Below, piece after piece: positions 11,737-23,701 of a stretch of 64,000 nt of DNA; positions within the stretch are counted from its first letter, which is position 1; every line of letters begins with the position of its first letter. Below the pieces are notes generated by a model. It was not told the DNA's origin and made no database searches. It saw only the letters and a list, made by a program, of their open reading frames with translations. Source of the stretch: Ulva prolifera (taxonomy: Eukaryota; Chlorophyta; Ulvophyceae; Ulvales; Ulvaceae); the NCBI GenBank assembly GCA_023078555.1, contig CM041200.1, positions 6,549,361-6,613,360 on the forward strand, written 5' to 3'. Position numbers and translations under genes: made by a program.

Positions 11737-12646
11737 TTGGGTAGGCTGGTTCTTGTACAGCTGCGCCTGTATGGGCAATGGTGGCACGAATTGGCTGCGT
11801 AACGTGCGTCCAGTCATGTTTACCCTTACAAAAGCATATACGTGACAGATGTCCTTGACGTGGAGTCTACGCCGTGCACGATGTACGTGGTGCGCAACGC
11901 TATGGGGGAGCAGCACCGAATGTTTTGCACGGACAAACCCGACGAGGAAGTGGCGCATGTATGTCTAAGCCGAGGCACTTCGCTGCATCATATATCCGCT
12001 GCATCATATATCGATGTCTCCAATTGCAGTGCAGCAACGGCACCGTCGCTTCTCGGTCTTTGACTGATGCTTACAGGAAAGTATGCATCTGAAACGGTCA
12101 AGCACCTGCCTGCACCCTTACGCAAATCAATTGCCAATATGGTATACAATTTGTTGGACTGACCTTCAACTCACTCCCAAAGCCACCATCATACAAATAC
12201 ACGCACAAAACAATGACATAAACCATTGCGCGGCATGCGAGTCTCACCCGCCAACCAGTCCAAGCCACCACACACCCAGGCAGGCCGGCCATCAAAGCAT
12301 GAAGCGGTTGTCCACATCGACGCCTTGGATCACCATTTCCCACAGAAAATCCAGCTTCTCCCATCAAATTCCACCGGCGATAGCCATACATGCAAGAAAA
12401 AAAAATCATGGAAATCAAACCGAGTTGGCATCATGCCCTGGACCAATTGGGCATCGGCCACATCACACATGTTCTACCACTGCAAACCCCATGTGTACAT
12501 TTGCAGATAGCCCATTTCTTTACTCCAGTGTTATTCAGAGCAGCGCAAAGGGCCCTCAATTCCAACCACATTATTTTCACCCCCTCCAGCTCCGCTGCAC
12601 ATATTTAGCCTTCACCTCTGTCTCTGCGGTTGCTCTCTGCGCCCTC

Positions 12647-15600
12647 TCACAGCAGCTGGTGGTATGACCTCCAGCTCAGATCCTCCCCAGCACGCACAGC
12701 CGCGGCCGCCTCGTGCGGGAGCAGGAACCAGCGGGCGCTGCTGCGCTCAAACTCAGCGTAGCGACTGCTGTGGTCATGCACGTCCTGCTCCCACTGCATC
12801 TGCAGCGGCTCGCACCTCAGCAGCGCAGCCTCTGCGTTGCGGTAGATTTCCTCCGCCTCCGTCGCCTGCTCATCCAACGTCGGGCTCACATTCCGGTCGA
12901 GCTGCCTTGCTGCCGGCAGAGCGTCTGCAGCCGCCGCGCCCGCGGGGCCTTGTGGCGGCCTGGAACGGCGGAAGTAGGATGCTGCCGATAGGGCAAATTG
13001 GGGGATGTACCGGCGGGAGGCTCCTTTGGCAGGGCCGGTGTCGGTGGACGCGGCGGCGCACGGCTGCCCTGGGCTGAGCATCCGCTGTGCTGCGGGAGCA
13101 AAGCTGCGGTCCGGCGGCGCGGGCGTGTGCGCGCCGTGCGTAAACTTCCCTGCAACCACCGTGTGCCCTTGCTCGCCAAATCTGCTGTCAGAACTCAGTG
13201 ACATGCACGCGCGCTGAGCTCCTGCCTCTTGCACCGACCTGGGGACGCACGTCCACACGCATGGTCGTCACGTCCCGCTGCCACTCGATGCTGTCCCCGG
13301 CATCAAACACCGCAATGACGACACCGTGGCTCCAAGTCAAACTTTGATGAAAACACTAGGTACACTCTTGAACAGCCCAGCACAGACGGCTGTGAAGCAC
13401 ACAGAAGTATCACACAGCAGAGCAGCCGCACCGGAGGCGCAGTCGGCGTCGTAGAGGGGCAGGAGCTTCCAGCCGAGGGTCGCGACCTCGAGCACCGCGC
13501 GGATGACATAATCCACCTCCTGCGGCGTCATCAGGTGACTGAAGGACACCCGGCACCAGCCCGGCCGGTAGCCGTCTGTTTCCCCGGGCCTGATGCGGCG
13601 CAGGAGGGCGGGCATGCTGTACATGCCGCATGCCTCGCGGATCAATTCATCGAGCAACGCGGCGCCGTACGGCCCCGAACATGCATGTGCGCCATGCGCC
13701 TGCGCGGCACACCGTTACGTGTTTCCGCTTGCGGTCTGCTGTGATATCCGTGATTACGTGCAGATGGGGGTGGAGCTGGGCACAGCCTTGATGGACTCTT
13801 TTTTTCTGTAGTTCTGGAATTCCGCCGAATTGATGTTTGAGCTTTTCGGTTGCGCTGGAAGCGCAGCACGTGTGATGATTCTGTCACCAGTGCGACAGGG
13901 AACGGTCATCTTCCCAAAGTGAAAAAAAGGCTTCCCTATGGATCTGCCTCATGTCATTACTTTCAAATGTTCACTTCTCTTCTACAGACACGATTGGGGG
14001 AAATGTGGGCATACCTGGATGCCATATACGTCATTGAGCAGCTGCGCCACATACAACGGGTGCAGCCACTTCAGTTCCGGGGCAGCAGCATCCGCATCGA
14101 GGCCGCCGTAGGGGTCACTCGGCGGCTTGACGTCGAAGCGGCGCACAAAGACGTTGAAGCTGACGGCCGGCATGCGGTGGTCGGAGAGGTAGGCGGGGCG
14201 GTCGGCGCCGACGAGGCGCAGGCCCGGGCACAGGCGCCAGACGTTGATGGCGCGCATCGTGTACGCGTGGCTGATGGCGTGCATGCGCGAGATGCCGAGG
14301 CTCATCTGGAGCTGCAGGCAGAGGCCGGTGCGGATGATGCCGAGGACGTCGGGCGTGCCCGCCGTCTCGCGGTACTCCACGTCGCTGAGGTGTTTGTGTG
14401 GGCCTGGAGCTGCATTCAGCGCTGCGCCACCTGCATGCGTGCTGGACTCCAGATAACCCCGTCAGTATATAATGCATCCAACGAGTCGTGCTCCGGGGGT
14501 ACGTACGCTTCAGGAGCTCATGGTTTGACCTACAAGATCAATTGTGGCCGCACCTTTTCGAAGACTGTGGAGGATACGATCGCTCGGGCATGAAATACAT
14601 GGTTCTTGGCCTCCGGGGGACGCGCCCGCTCCAAGACTGACTGTAAAAATTTTGTTCAAGGGGCTCCGCACCCGCGACCTGCGGCCTGGTCTCGTCGATG
14701 ATGGCGTCTCTGATCACCAGCACATCCTGGCCGCCGGGGCCACCAGGGAACTTGTGCGGGCAGAGCACGACGGCGTCAAGGCGGTCCTCCGGTGCCAGGC
14801 CGTGGCTACAGCTGATCGCCGTGGAGGGTGCAGCCGAGGCGTAGTCAAAGACAGCGTACCCTCCGTGCGCGTGCATCACTCTCGCAAGGGCGTGCACGTC
14901 GGGCGTGATGCCAGTGATGCTGGAGCCTGCCGTAAAGGAGCCCAGCAGGAGCGGGGCAGCGGCGTGTGCCTGTAGCGCCTGCTCCAGCTCGACAAGATCG
15001 GGCAGGCCGTTAGAGTCCTCAGGAATGCACTGCAGACAGCGCACTCCAGTCTGCGGGTGATCGGGGCTGCGTAGGTGTGGCTCTATGTGCGAGTGTGGTG
15101 GCGGTCCACATGCCGGCAAGTGCTGTTGCTGAAGGCATGTGTTTTGGGGTTGGCACGGTTCAGTGTCAGCGCAGCCAGCTGTGAAGATCATCATCGTACA
15201 GGGTTTTCAGCACATGCGATATATGTACGTCAGCTGCGTGCACTTGGCGATGCTTTGTACCATCGCATCTGCGACGCAGTCACGGGTGTTCGCTGCTTGT
15301 GTTTCACTTCCAGTGCCGCGCACGGGCGATCACGGGAAGACGACTCTGCAGCAGGCTCTCTTGGAAGCAGTGTTGGGTCGCTGTGCAGCATTTCCAGGAC
15401 TGCTCACCAGAAATTAGACCTGAATATTCGGAAATGTTCTATGTGATCGGGCCCGACGACCCAACACTGCTTGGAAGTCAACTCTGCCAGTGCTGGTTTT
15501 TTATCACCCCAACACCAGGTCCCCATATGTGGGTACATTGCTTCTCTGTTAGTGTGAGCCAAGCAACATGGCTGTTCCTATGGCGTGGAGAAAGCAGCAT

Positions 15601-18321
15601 TAGCAGCACTTCCATAGGTGTACATGTGCATGGCACGCACAGTCTCTGTTCATGCATGATTGTGCGAGGTGAGTCAAGCGGCGCATGCAGGGAGGAGCTG
15701 CGTAGAAATAGAAACTTGAGAGGGCGGCACACCACAGAGATGCAGTCCATCTCGCGCCAGAATACGCTGTTGGAGTGGTCCTCGAGGCTGCTGAAGAAGA
15801 CCACAGCCTTGCGCACCTCCGCCTGGTTGGCGTCCCGCTGCAGGTTGGCCTTGAGCCCCCTGGGGCAGGGCTGAACGCCAAGCAGGTGGGCAAGCTTTGA
15901 CACTGCAGCCACACACAACATGGTCGGCTGCCCTGCTGCCTACCTGCCTGACTTTGCCCTGTTTACGCATCTGTCTCCTGCAGCTGGGTAGAAACCGGCA
16001 GCATGGGCTGCAAATTTGAATCGGGCTGCCCTACTAGGTATATTATAGGTATAGTATAGGTATAGTATAGGCTATACCTTGCCGCTGACCGTGGCAGTGC
16101 AGACGAATTTAGAGGGGTCGGGCACCCGCTAGGGTAAAGTGGGGCTGTGCAAGTCTATATACCTGTTATCATGAGTACGCGCAGGTTGCAGCTTGTCAAG
16201 CATGGCCCGCCACAGACCCAACAGGGTTGATGCTGAACTTGTTTACAGCGGCAATCATTTCCAGCTGCAGACATCCCATTCACTTTGCCACACAATGTGT
16301 TTGGGTCACAGGCTCATTGCACAATCATTCACAGTCAGCAATTTCAAATCATGTAGTTTCCGACCAAGCAGATCTTCAAACACCGTCATCAAATACCGGT
16401 CTCAGCCACCCTGGTGAGACATAGCTAGCTGGCGAACCAACGTTGCTCAGACGCCCTAAACTCATGCCAAAGAAGTCTGACAGCGATTCGGATGCAAATG
16501 CCTTGGGTCTGCGCATCCGGCAAGGCAAGCTAGACAGATGACGTCCGTACCAGCTCCAGTCATCGCAAAGCCCCCACAGATGACCCTGTAGCCATCACCG
16601 GCTCCACAGAACTCCAGCACCGTGTCTTGTGCCATGGCTACTAGCCCCCTAGTAACACCACCACAGTGGCCCACCTCGCTGTGTATATCGCCGTAGGTGG
16701 GGTGCACTTCCTTCGCCATGAAGTCCTGCAAGGCAGCAGCTGGACCGTCCGACTATGCTGGTCTGGATGCTGCTCAGCACCGGAGCAAGCTGCTGGGGCA
16801 CATGTACATGTGTGCGCTACATTGACACACACATTCACAAGGAACGGCAAACTCTGGCAATGTATTTTGCTGCTGATGCTGATACACGCGGACCTCGGGG
16901 CCTGCATCAATGCATGCACACATATGTATCTCGCAAGCATGCACACGAGCACTGGTCTAGTACTAGTGATGTCCAGACGGCGTTCATTGCAATTGCTTGG
17001 ACACATGCTGCTCGCGGCTGCGATCCCCCCGAGACTCCGGCAACCTTCGCCTGCAGCTGGCCAAGCAGCCCCGTATGCCCGGGGAGCTGCTTGCGGGTGC
17101 CGGGCTGGCTGTTGCGGCTGGCGCCGTCCGCACCTGGCGGGCGGTGTGCTCTCATGTGTCAGAGTGTGCCAGAGGCCCTAGAGGGGCACGCCGGCGTTCG
17201 CGGCACGGGGAGGAGCCATATGCATGGGCGCTCGCAGCCCAACAAGATTTTCTATGTACTACAGTGCGTTGCTTCCGGGCTCTGTGTGTTGCAACAACGA
17301 AGACGGCGAGGTAGGTAGCCCCACCGCCGCCACGCACCCACCACACGCGAATACCGGGGGTGTGTGCAGGTTGCCGACGCTGGTGGCTGGGACTCATGTG
17401 TATGTGGCGATGCCTGCCGTGCCTGCTGTGCCTGCGCGTGTGGCCGTGTGTGTGCAACGAGGATAAAGGCAGCGGGTGGGAGTGTGTGGGTGTTGCAGTG
17501 GGTACCCGTCGGTCTGCGGCGCTGCCTGGCCACTGGAGTTGTCCTGTGGCGGTGCTACACCGGTGCACTGTGCGGCACGTTGCTACCTCCTCACACACGC
17601 ATGCATGCAAGAGCACCGTGCAGGAGACCCAGACCCAGCGCTGCACGCGCCTTGACATTGTTTCCAATATTGACTGGTATTGATTAATGTCAAGCCGGCC
17701 TAACTTGTGTGTAGGTACGCATGTATGTGGGGATTGGCCTTCTGATAGATGTACAGGTCCATCTGAAGTGGTGTGAATACGGTATGCTTCGTACTTGCGC
17801 TCTGCAGGTACGTGCTTGCAGTCCGTGTTTGCAAGCTTGGCCACAGGTGGGGACCGCACCTCCAGGGGCTGCAGCATGCGGCCGCTGGCAGCCCAATCCG
17901 CGTACACCAGCGTGCGGGGCCCGAACGGCGTCGGGATGACCTCTTGTGAGCACACGGAGTCTCGAAGGTCCTCGAGGCGGCTATGGACGTTGCTGCCCAT
18001 GCTGGGGATACTGGCATCCGCTGTGTACACGTACGTGTGCCGCCGGCGCCTGGGGGACGCTGCTTGGCCGTGGTAGGATCCGGGCGAGGCTGCGCACCCA
18101 GGCAGGTTCGGTGTTACTGGAGCAGCAGCTGGCATGGATAGCGACGATGGCTCAGCGCTCGGAGGTTGCAGCTCGACTTCCAGAGGCTGTGTGAACAACG
18201 CGGAGCCGTCGTTTCCGTCCAGCTCTACGCTGCGGAAGGAAGAGGCCTCAGGGCTGGCAGGTGTAGATCTACACGACGCTGCCTCCATCGTCAGTGCCGC
18301 CGGCCGAAGCTCGCCAATCAA
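12647..18321 (-). CDS. Class V aminotransferase / cysteine-desulfurase-like protein, paralog B
   Basis: Seven exons, listed 5' to 3': 18321-17860, 16725-16551, 15902-15733, 15029-14672, 14430-14015, 13699-13432, 13149-12647 (783 aa, no internal stop). Intron phases match paralog A at all six junctions, and exons 2 (175 nt) and 4 (358 nt) have the same length in both. PLP motifs are kept: ADWAASGR, CPHKFPGGPG with the candidate lysine, HSEVGH. The desulfurase-type Cys is kept within HACSGPYG. The start of exon 5 is diverged (LNAAPGPHKH against VLYVTPKTHEY) and 17 codons are missing near its end, so activity may differ. The unrecognised C-terminal extension (QWEQDVH, RARWFxLPHEAAAA-like) is shared. 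The ATG at 18321 is the first in frame; a second lies at 18288. Confidence 0.8.
16044..16071. repeat. 11-bp AT-rich tandem repeat in intron 2 of paralog B
   Basis: The unit TATAGGTATAG is repeated about 2.5 times. It is an intronic microsatellite-like tract with no other signal. Confidence 0.85.
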
Positions 18322-21300
18322 ATTGGTCCTTGACTGGCGATCGAATCACATGTAGCGCGGCATTGAGGTTGCCAAGACTTCCTGCAGTAGACTAGAGCTC
18401 TTCCGAACCACCAGACCCACTGATTCAGCCTTCTGTGACTCAGTTGCACGTCGTACATGACGCTGCAAAGCACGAATACATGCGATGCTACAAGCGAATG
18501 CTGTGCAACGTGGCGAGTCGCAATTGAGGCATGGCGTGCAATCGCGAAGGACACCGGCATGGCCTCGTTCGAGTCGACTATTGAATTCGATCAGACTCAC
18601 GAGCTACCTCCCTGGCTACTACGAGCTGGAACCATGCACATGTCAGCAGCCGGTGTCTGCTGCATGCCACCAGCATTGACGCATGTAGCATCTGAGGTAG
18701 AATTTAAAGCGCATGAACCTGGTTACTTAGCGACCGCGGACGGAGATGCTGTCTATAGATCGCCGAGGTTCGGCCTTGCAATTGCTAATGGGCCCCATCA
18801 GCCGTCTAGACGTCCAGATCTGCGCAGCGTACATGCACGAGTTGAGCATCGAATCACTCAGGCATGCCCAACAGCTGTGCATGGGCTTGGAGCCGGATAA
18901 GGTATGATGCATATGGCTACCATGTGCAATATGCACTCCAGTATGCACCCTCTGTATTTGTACATGAATGTTCATCAGTACAGCAGACTCTGCTCACTGC
19001 CAGGAGTGGCTGATGATCCTGACATTCATTCCAAACAAACCCCCAAAACTGGGCATCACGGCTCAAGGCAATTGCGATGATAGCACCCGACGAGGAGGAC
19101 AGATGCTTCAGAATTCTCAAGGATATCACACACTAGGAGAGGTACACAGGTCATCTGCATGTGTGTGGCTGGGTCCTTGCAATTGCATGGCAGTCACGGT
19201 TGATGGCTAGCTGTGGCTTTGGTGCGACAGACAGTCGCCCTGAGTCCGGAATCGGCCCAGCCGGGGAGCACTGCAGGATGCACGTGCATCCATGGAGGAT
19301 GCACGTGCGGAAAAGGGACCAATTCATACGGCAGCATGTCCACGGCAGAACATATGTGACATCATCATCACCATTGCAAGCCCACCTGGCAGACGAAAAG
19401 GCCCACATGGGGCATATAGTCGACATAGTCGACTCATGGTGATCACCATGCGCAGGATGCATGAGGTCATTGCGGCCCTGGAGGAGGCAAGAGCAGGCCA
19501 CATCGGGCACCTGTGGACACCACACGCAGGCAATGCAGCAGCAGGTGCTATGTGCGCAGCCACTGGGGGCGCAGCGAGGGAAGGCCGACCTGGTGCCCCA
19601 ACAAGCGTGGGCCAGTGCCCGCACCCAGACGCTGCGCCGCCACCACAGGGCCCCCCGGCGGTTGAGACGCCCCTGTCAGACTCTGTGCTATCGGCCCGGT
19701 CAGCATTTGGGCTTCACATGTCACAGCGACCAGCCGCGGCAGCGAGTCCGGCACTCAAGTTCAAGTGGGCGCCAACGTTACCGCTCCGCGTATGTACATG
19801 CGTAATGCGGCGTGATCGGGGGCGGCGGGGTGGGGGACGGACTCCAACCGCCGCGGACTGCGTGGGTGTGTACATGTGCTGGGAGCAAGCACTTGCGCCC
19901 CCGCTTTGCTCGGGTGCCTGGATCATGCCTGTATGCACATGTATGCCCCGTGGGGTACCCAGGCTCCGCAGCCCACTGGCGGCTGTGGTCTGTGGGCATT
20001 GGCGTCCGGCACAATGACTGCGGGGGTGACTACACGCATCGGCACGTATTACTTGTGAATAAAACTAAAGTACAGTAGATCTGAATTTACTGAGCAGTAC
20101 CCTGACAAGGACATTGACAACTCAGAATCGACGTGGACCACATGCCGAAGGGGCAAACCACTTGGACCCCCCCACTCAGACGACCGCACGCAACTCACAG
20201 GGCCTCCTCCTGTGCTAAGCGAGGTCGTCACGTACGTCCGTTTCGATTCCCCAAAGCGCACACAGGATCGCATCCACGGCCTCCTGAAAAGGAGGGGGTA
20301 GCTTTTATATGTGGTGCTGATCAATTATTTCATCCAGAATTGTCAACATCCAGTGACAATGCACATATATGGCTTATTACATTCAGATCTACTGTGTACA
20401 GTGCACCGGGCCATGCATGTGGTGGTGAGCAGCGCTGCAGCCATGGCTGCAAGTGGCCATGGAGCCACTGCTGCATGCATATGCCCACTCGCGGCCACTC
20501 CGGCACCGCCAGGCGTCACTGCTGCATGCCCACCCACGCTCAGCTCCACATGCTGATCTCTTGCACGCCATGCAGGGGCTTCCTGGATCAAGCTCGAGCC
20601 GGTGCCGCGGGCCAGTGTTTGGCTGCGTCCTCACGTGCTGCTGTGTACATATGTACATATTTAGCACGTTGGGCTGTGGAACATTGGGCCGCTGGTGTGC
20701 TTGCTCGCTGCCTTGGCGGTGCTATCGGCCACTCCGGCTTTCTCCTGGGAACACACGTGTAGCACGCGCCGCACCTCGCTGCTTGCGCGGGGCTGCCCGC
20801 CTCGCCACCTTTACCCTTGTAGCACCTTGACCACACGCGGGGCGCTGGCGTGGTGCTCCGGCCCGCTGGTGTGGGTGCCTGCAGCTGTGTCCACCTTGAT
20901 GCAGGCTTCGATCGATTTGAACAAAGCGTTGGCACGCATGTGCGGGGTGACGCTGTCGCGCCTGCCCGGCGCTGTCTAGCCGCCAGCTGCAGCAGGCGCT
21001 TGTGGGTACCCGGTGCTTCCGTCCACCTCAAGGTAGAACGATAGGTGCTGCGTTGAGGTGTCACAGGTGCTGCATCGCGACGTGTAGAAATCCAGTGGTA
21101 TAGCGGCCATTTCACTGGATTGCCACAGCCATAGTGTCACCCGTCGCTCCCGTGCAATTGTCACAGGCGAGCTGCCGAACAGGCGCGCCGCTGGGGGCCC
21201 GCTAGGGGCCCGGAACGCGAACAGCCAAAGTCTCTATAGGCTCGGGATGTTGAGGCGGACACGGAAGCCGGAGCTTACGCATGCCAGTACCCACGCGAGA

Positions 21301-23701
21301 TCTCACATGGAATAATATGATGCCAGGTTCTCATCCGGAGGGTGCAGAAGCGCATCGCCGGTGACAACACATGCCATCATGCCGAGGTCCGAGTATGCGT
21401 GATGTGGATCTGTCTTGCGCCTTCCTGGTGACAAGTGCCCACGCGCACCCTCCTACAGCTGTGACCCCGGGGGAGTGCATGTGCTTGTATGGCAACGGTG
21501 GTGCTACACACTTTATAGATCTGCTTGCTACTTTTGCGGTGCTGCTCGCCTCGCCACCTATATCCTTGCAACAAACTGAAATCTGGGGATGTGGTACATC
21601 AATCGATGTCTCAGTGATCAAATTCAAACCTTGTACAGGCCTGTGAGCACATCTGTGCAGGTGCAGGTGGGTCGTTCTTAAACTATTCATAGCTGTGCTC
21701 AACCTTCACAGCCTGGCGTTGAGAACAAGATTCAACGATTTATCTAGCAAGATCTAGATAAAGATAGAGCTCTAGCGCATCAGATCTCAAGGCCCATAGC
21801 GCTGCGTTTATGTTGAGAACGGCGTGGCTATTGGCGTGCACACGACAGGTTGACGACGTTGTATCGATACGTCACCCACGAACAGGAAGCATCTGGATAA
21901 TTGAATTTGACACCAGTGTTCCAATCATGCATGGAGCGCGTTCAACCTGACATTTCGGTCAGCGCGCAGCCTGGAGCGGCACGCCACCCCAGCGCGTTGA
22001 CGGCAGTCACGCACAGAATGGAAGCGACGCTCATGGGTAACATGAACTTGAACTTGTTTAGAATGTCCAAAGAGATCTTCACGCGTGCCGAAGAACTGCG
22101 AGACGATGGCCGCTGGACAGTTCTCACCCCCTCGGCAGCTGTACACGTCACCAGATCTGGTTAGCGCTGTGTGTGGAACTGCTGCAGCTGCATGGACAGT
22201 TTTTGCGATCAGTACATCTGGCAGCATGTTGGGCCGGAGATTTAGTGTTATTCGCTTCGATGCATGCAGTACTGGACGACTGCGATGGATGCATATGTCG
22301 CCGCTTGCCACCTCAGCTGAGGCTATGTGCATGGGGCCCGTCATGTTTTTGCATGCGGTGTTCGTACGACGGCGTACGCGTGAGTCTGGCCAGACCTGGC
22401 GATGTGGCGCGCCATGGCGCGGCGTAAAGTGCATGGAGATATCTCATGTGGACGGGCGAAGATCACAGTGTCATGCGCACACTTGATCTCCAGGTAGGTC
22501 AAGCAAATAGTGCGTGGTAATGGACCAGCGATGGTAATGCCACAGCATACGTCGATTCACACCTTCATATTAATGTGCGCAGCCGACGGTTCGTACCTCA
22601 ATCCAGATCCGTTCACCGTCGGCTCACTTTGAGACGGCGAGAGCTCAGCACTGTACATGTATGTGAACAGCTTTTATCCGCCAGGACTAGCGAGGCTGAA
22701 TCGACACCAGCATATACTGTGTTCATATTGCTTTGCGCTTCTTTGGTGGCTTTGACTAGGTCTGCTCTTTCCGATACGGGCCAAGCTTGGGCAATCGCAA
22801 CGCCGTGCAAGTGGTGCCGTACAAGACAGAAGCTTTGCAGGGATAACTCGAGAGCACATCATGTCAAAATACGCAAACATGGTGCCCGTGGAGGGTCGAG
22901 CCGTTGTGTCATGGCAGGGCTTATCGGTGGTGCGTCTCTTTTGGGATCCGGCATGTTGATGTGTCGGACGCTGAATCACCGTGCTTCGCCTTTTTTGAGA
23001 CATGTGCAGTCCACTACGACCAGCTATGATGAACTATAAATCCTTGTCGAATACGTTCGCATTGTCTCTACCATTTGCGCTTCCACACACTAATGACTAA
23101 AGAGCACGCCTGTCTGTTTCAAGTTGTCCAAAAAACTTGTCGCTGTACGCCAGTGGATGCAGGCGGTCATGTTTCGCGTTCATGCAATGGCTGTCTTGAT
23201 CCTAGGCGTCAGTACAACATGCCTGCACCGGCTGGTCGCTCAGGCATGGGTGCAGGGCCCTCGCGCGGGGGTGCAACAACAGATCAGTGACCAAGCACGC
23301 ATCATCCAGCGATCACTGTGGCAACGCCAGCTTAGAAGGCTGATATGTAGAACGCTACATCATTTTGATTTGTTTGTATGATCGAATTGAACGCAGACCG
23401 GCACGAAGGTGTCACTCCGGCTCTTGCAAGGCCTAGTACCCAGCAACAACCTGGTAAGGCCGCAGTTCCGCAAGTATCATGAGAACTACACACGACCAAC
23501 GCCATTTCAAACTGATATGAATGCTATGACATGCTGGTGACCTGTGATTACTGACAGAATGGAGTGACCAGGCAGCACACATCCATGCACCTATGCACTT
23601 GTGGCACTGGCACTTTCGCTGGTGCTGAGGATGTCTCACCCCTCCGCTGATGATAACAGTTACTGCCATATGGTCGTGGTTCAATGCTTTGATCCGCCAC
23701 A
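18322..23701. other. Long intergenic stretch, no supportable gene
   Basis: 5.4 kb between the divergent starts of paralog B and the ABCG gene. Open frames up to about 240 aa exist on both strands (for example 19292-20017 + and 21925-22434 -), but they overlap one another in several frames, are low-complexity or lack any family motif. It contains R1 copy 2 (20068-20157), inverted R2 cores near 20790 and 21536, and a 16-bp palindrome at 19435-19450. Confidence 0.5.
20068..20157 (+). repeat. Dispersed repeat R1, copy 2
   Basis: Matches 5868-5958 in the same orientation. Shared blocks include AAGTACAGT, ATCTGAATTTACTGAGC and GGACATTGACAA, then a GACCACAT-GCCGA end. About 80% identity by eye. Confidence 0.6.

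Larger units (their letters stand above)
9077..12646. other. Spacer between the paralogs, mostly non-coding
   Basis: 3.6 kb between the CACTA element and the stop codon of paralog B. Supported contents are an R2 core near 9820, the family fragment at about 10691-10872 with its palindrome, and a 17-bp tandem repeat at 11692-11736. A frame at 11842-12063 (73 aa) reads protein-like but has no family signature and is not called. Confidence 0.5.

Noticed and set aside
11842..12063. 73-aa protein-like frame in the spacer
   Set aside because: Reads plausibly but has no homolog I recognise and no neighbouring exon; a relic cannot be excluded.
13432..13699. Frameshift in exon 6 of paralog B
   Set aside because: An apparent extra base came from misreading a line boundary; with corrected coordinates the exon phase matches paralog A.
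19292..20017. Plus-strand ORF of 241 aa
   Set aside because: Long but overlapped by comparable frames on both strands; low-complexity composition, no motif and no splice-consistent continuation.
21925..22486. Overlapping ORFs of 133 (+) and 169 (-) aa
   Set aside because: Mutually antisense, with no family signature; cannot choose either as a gene.
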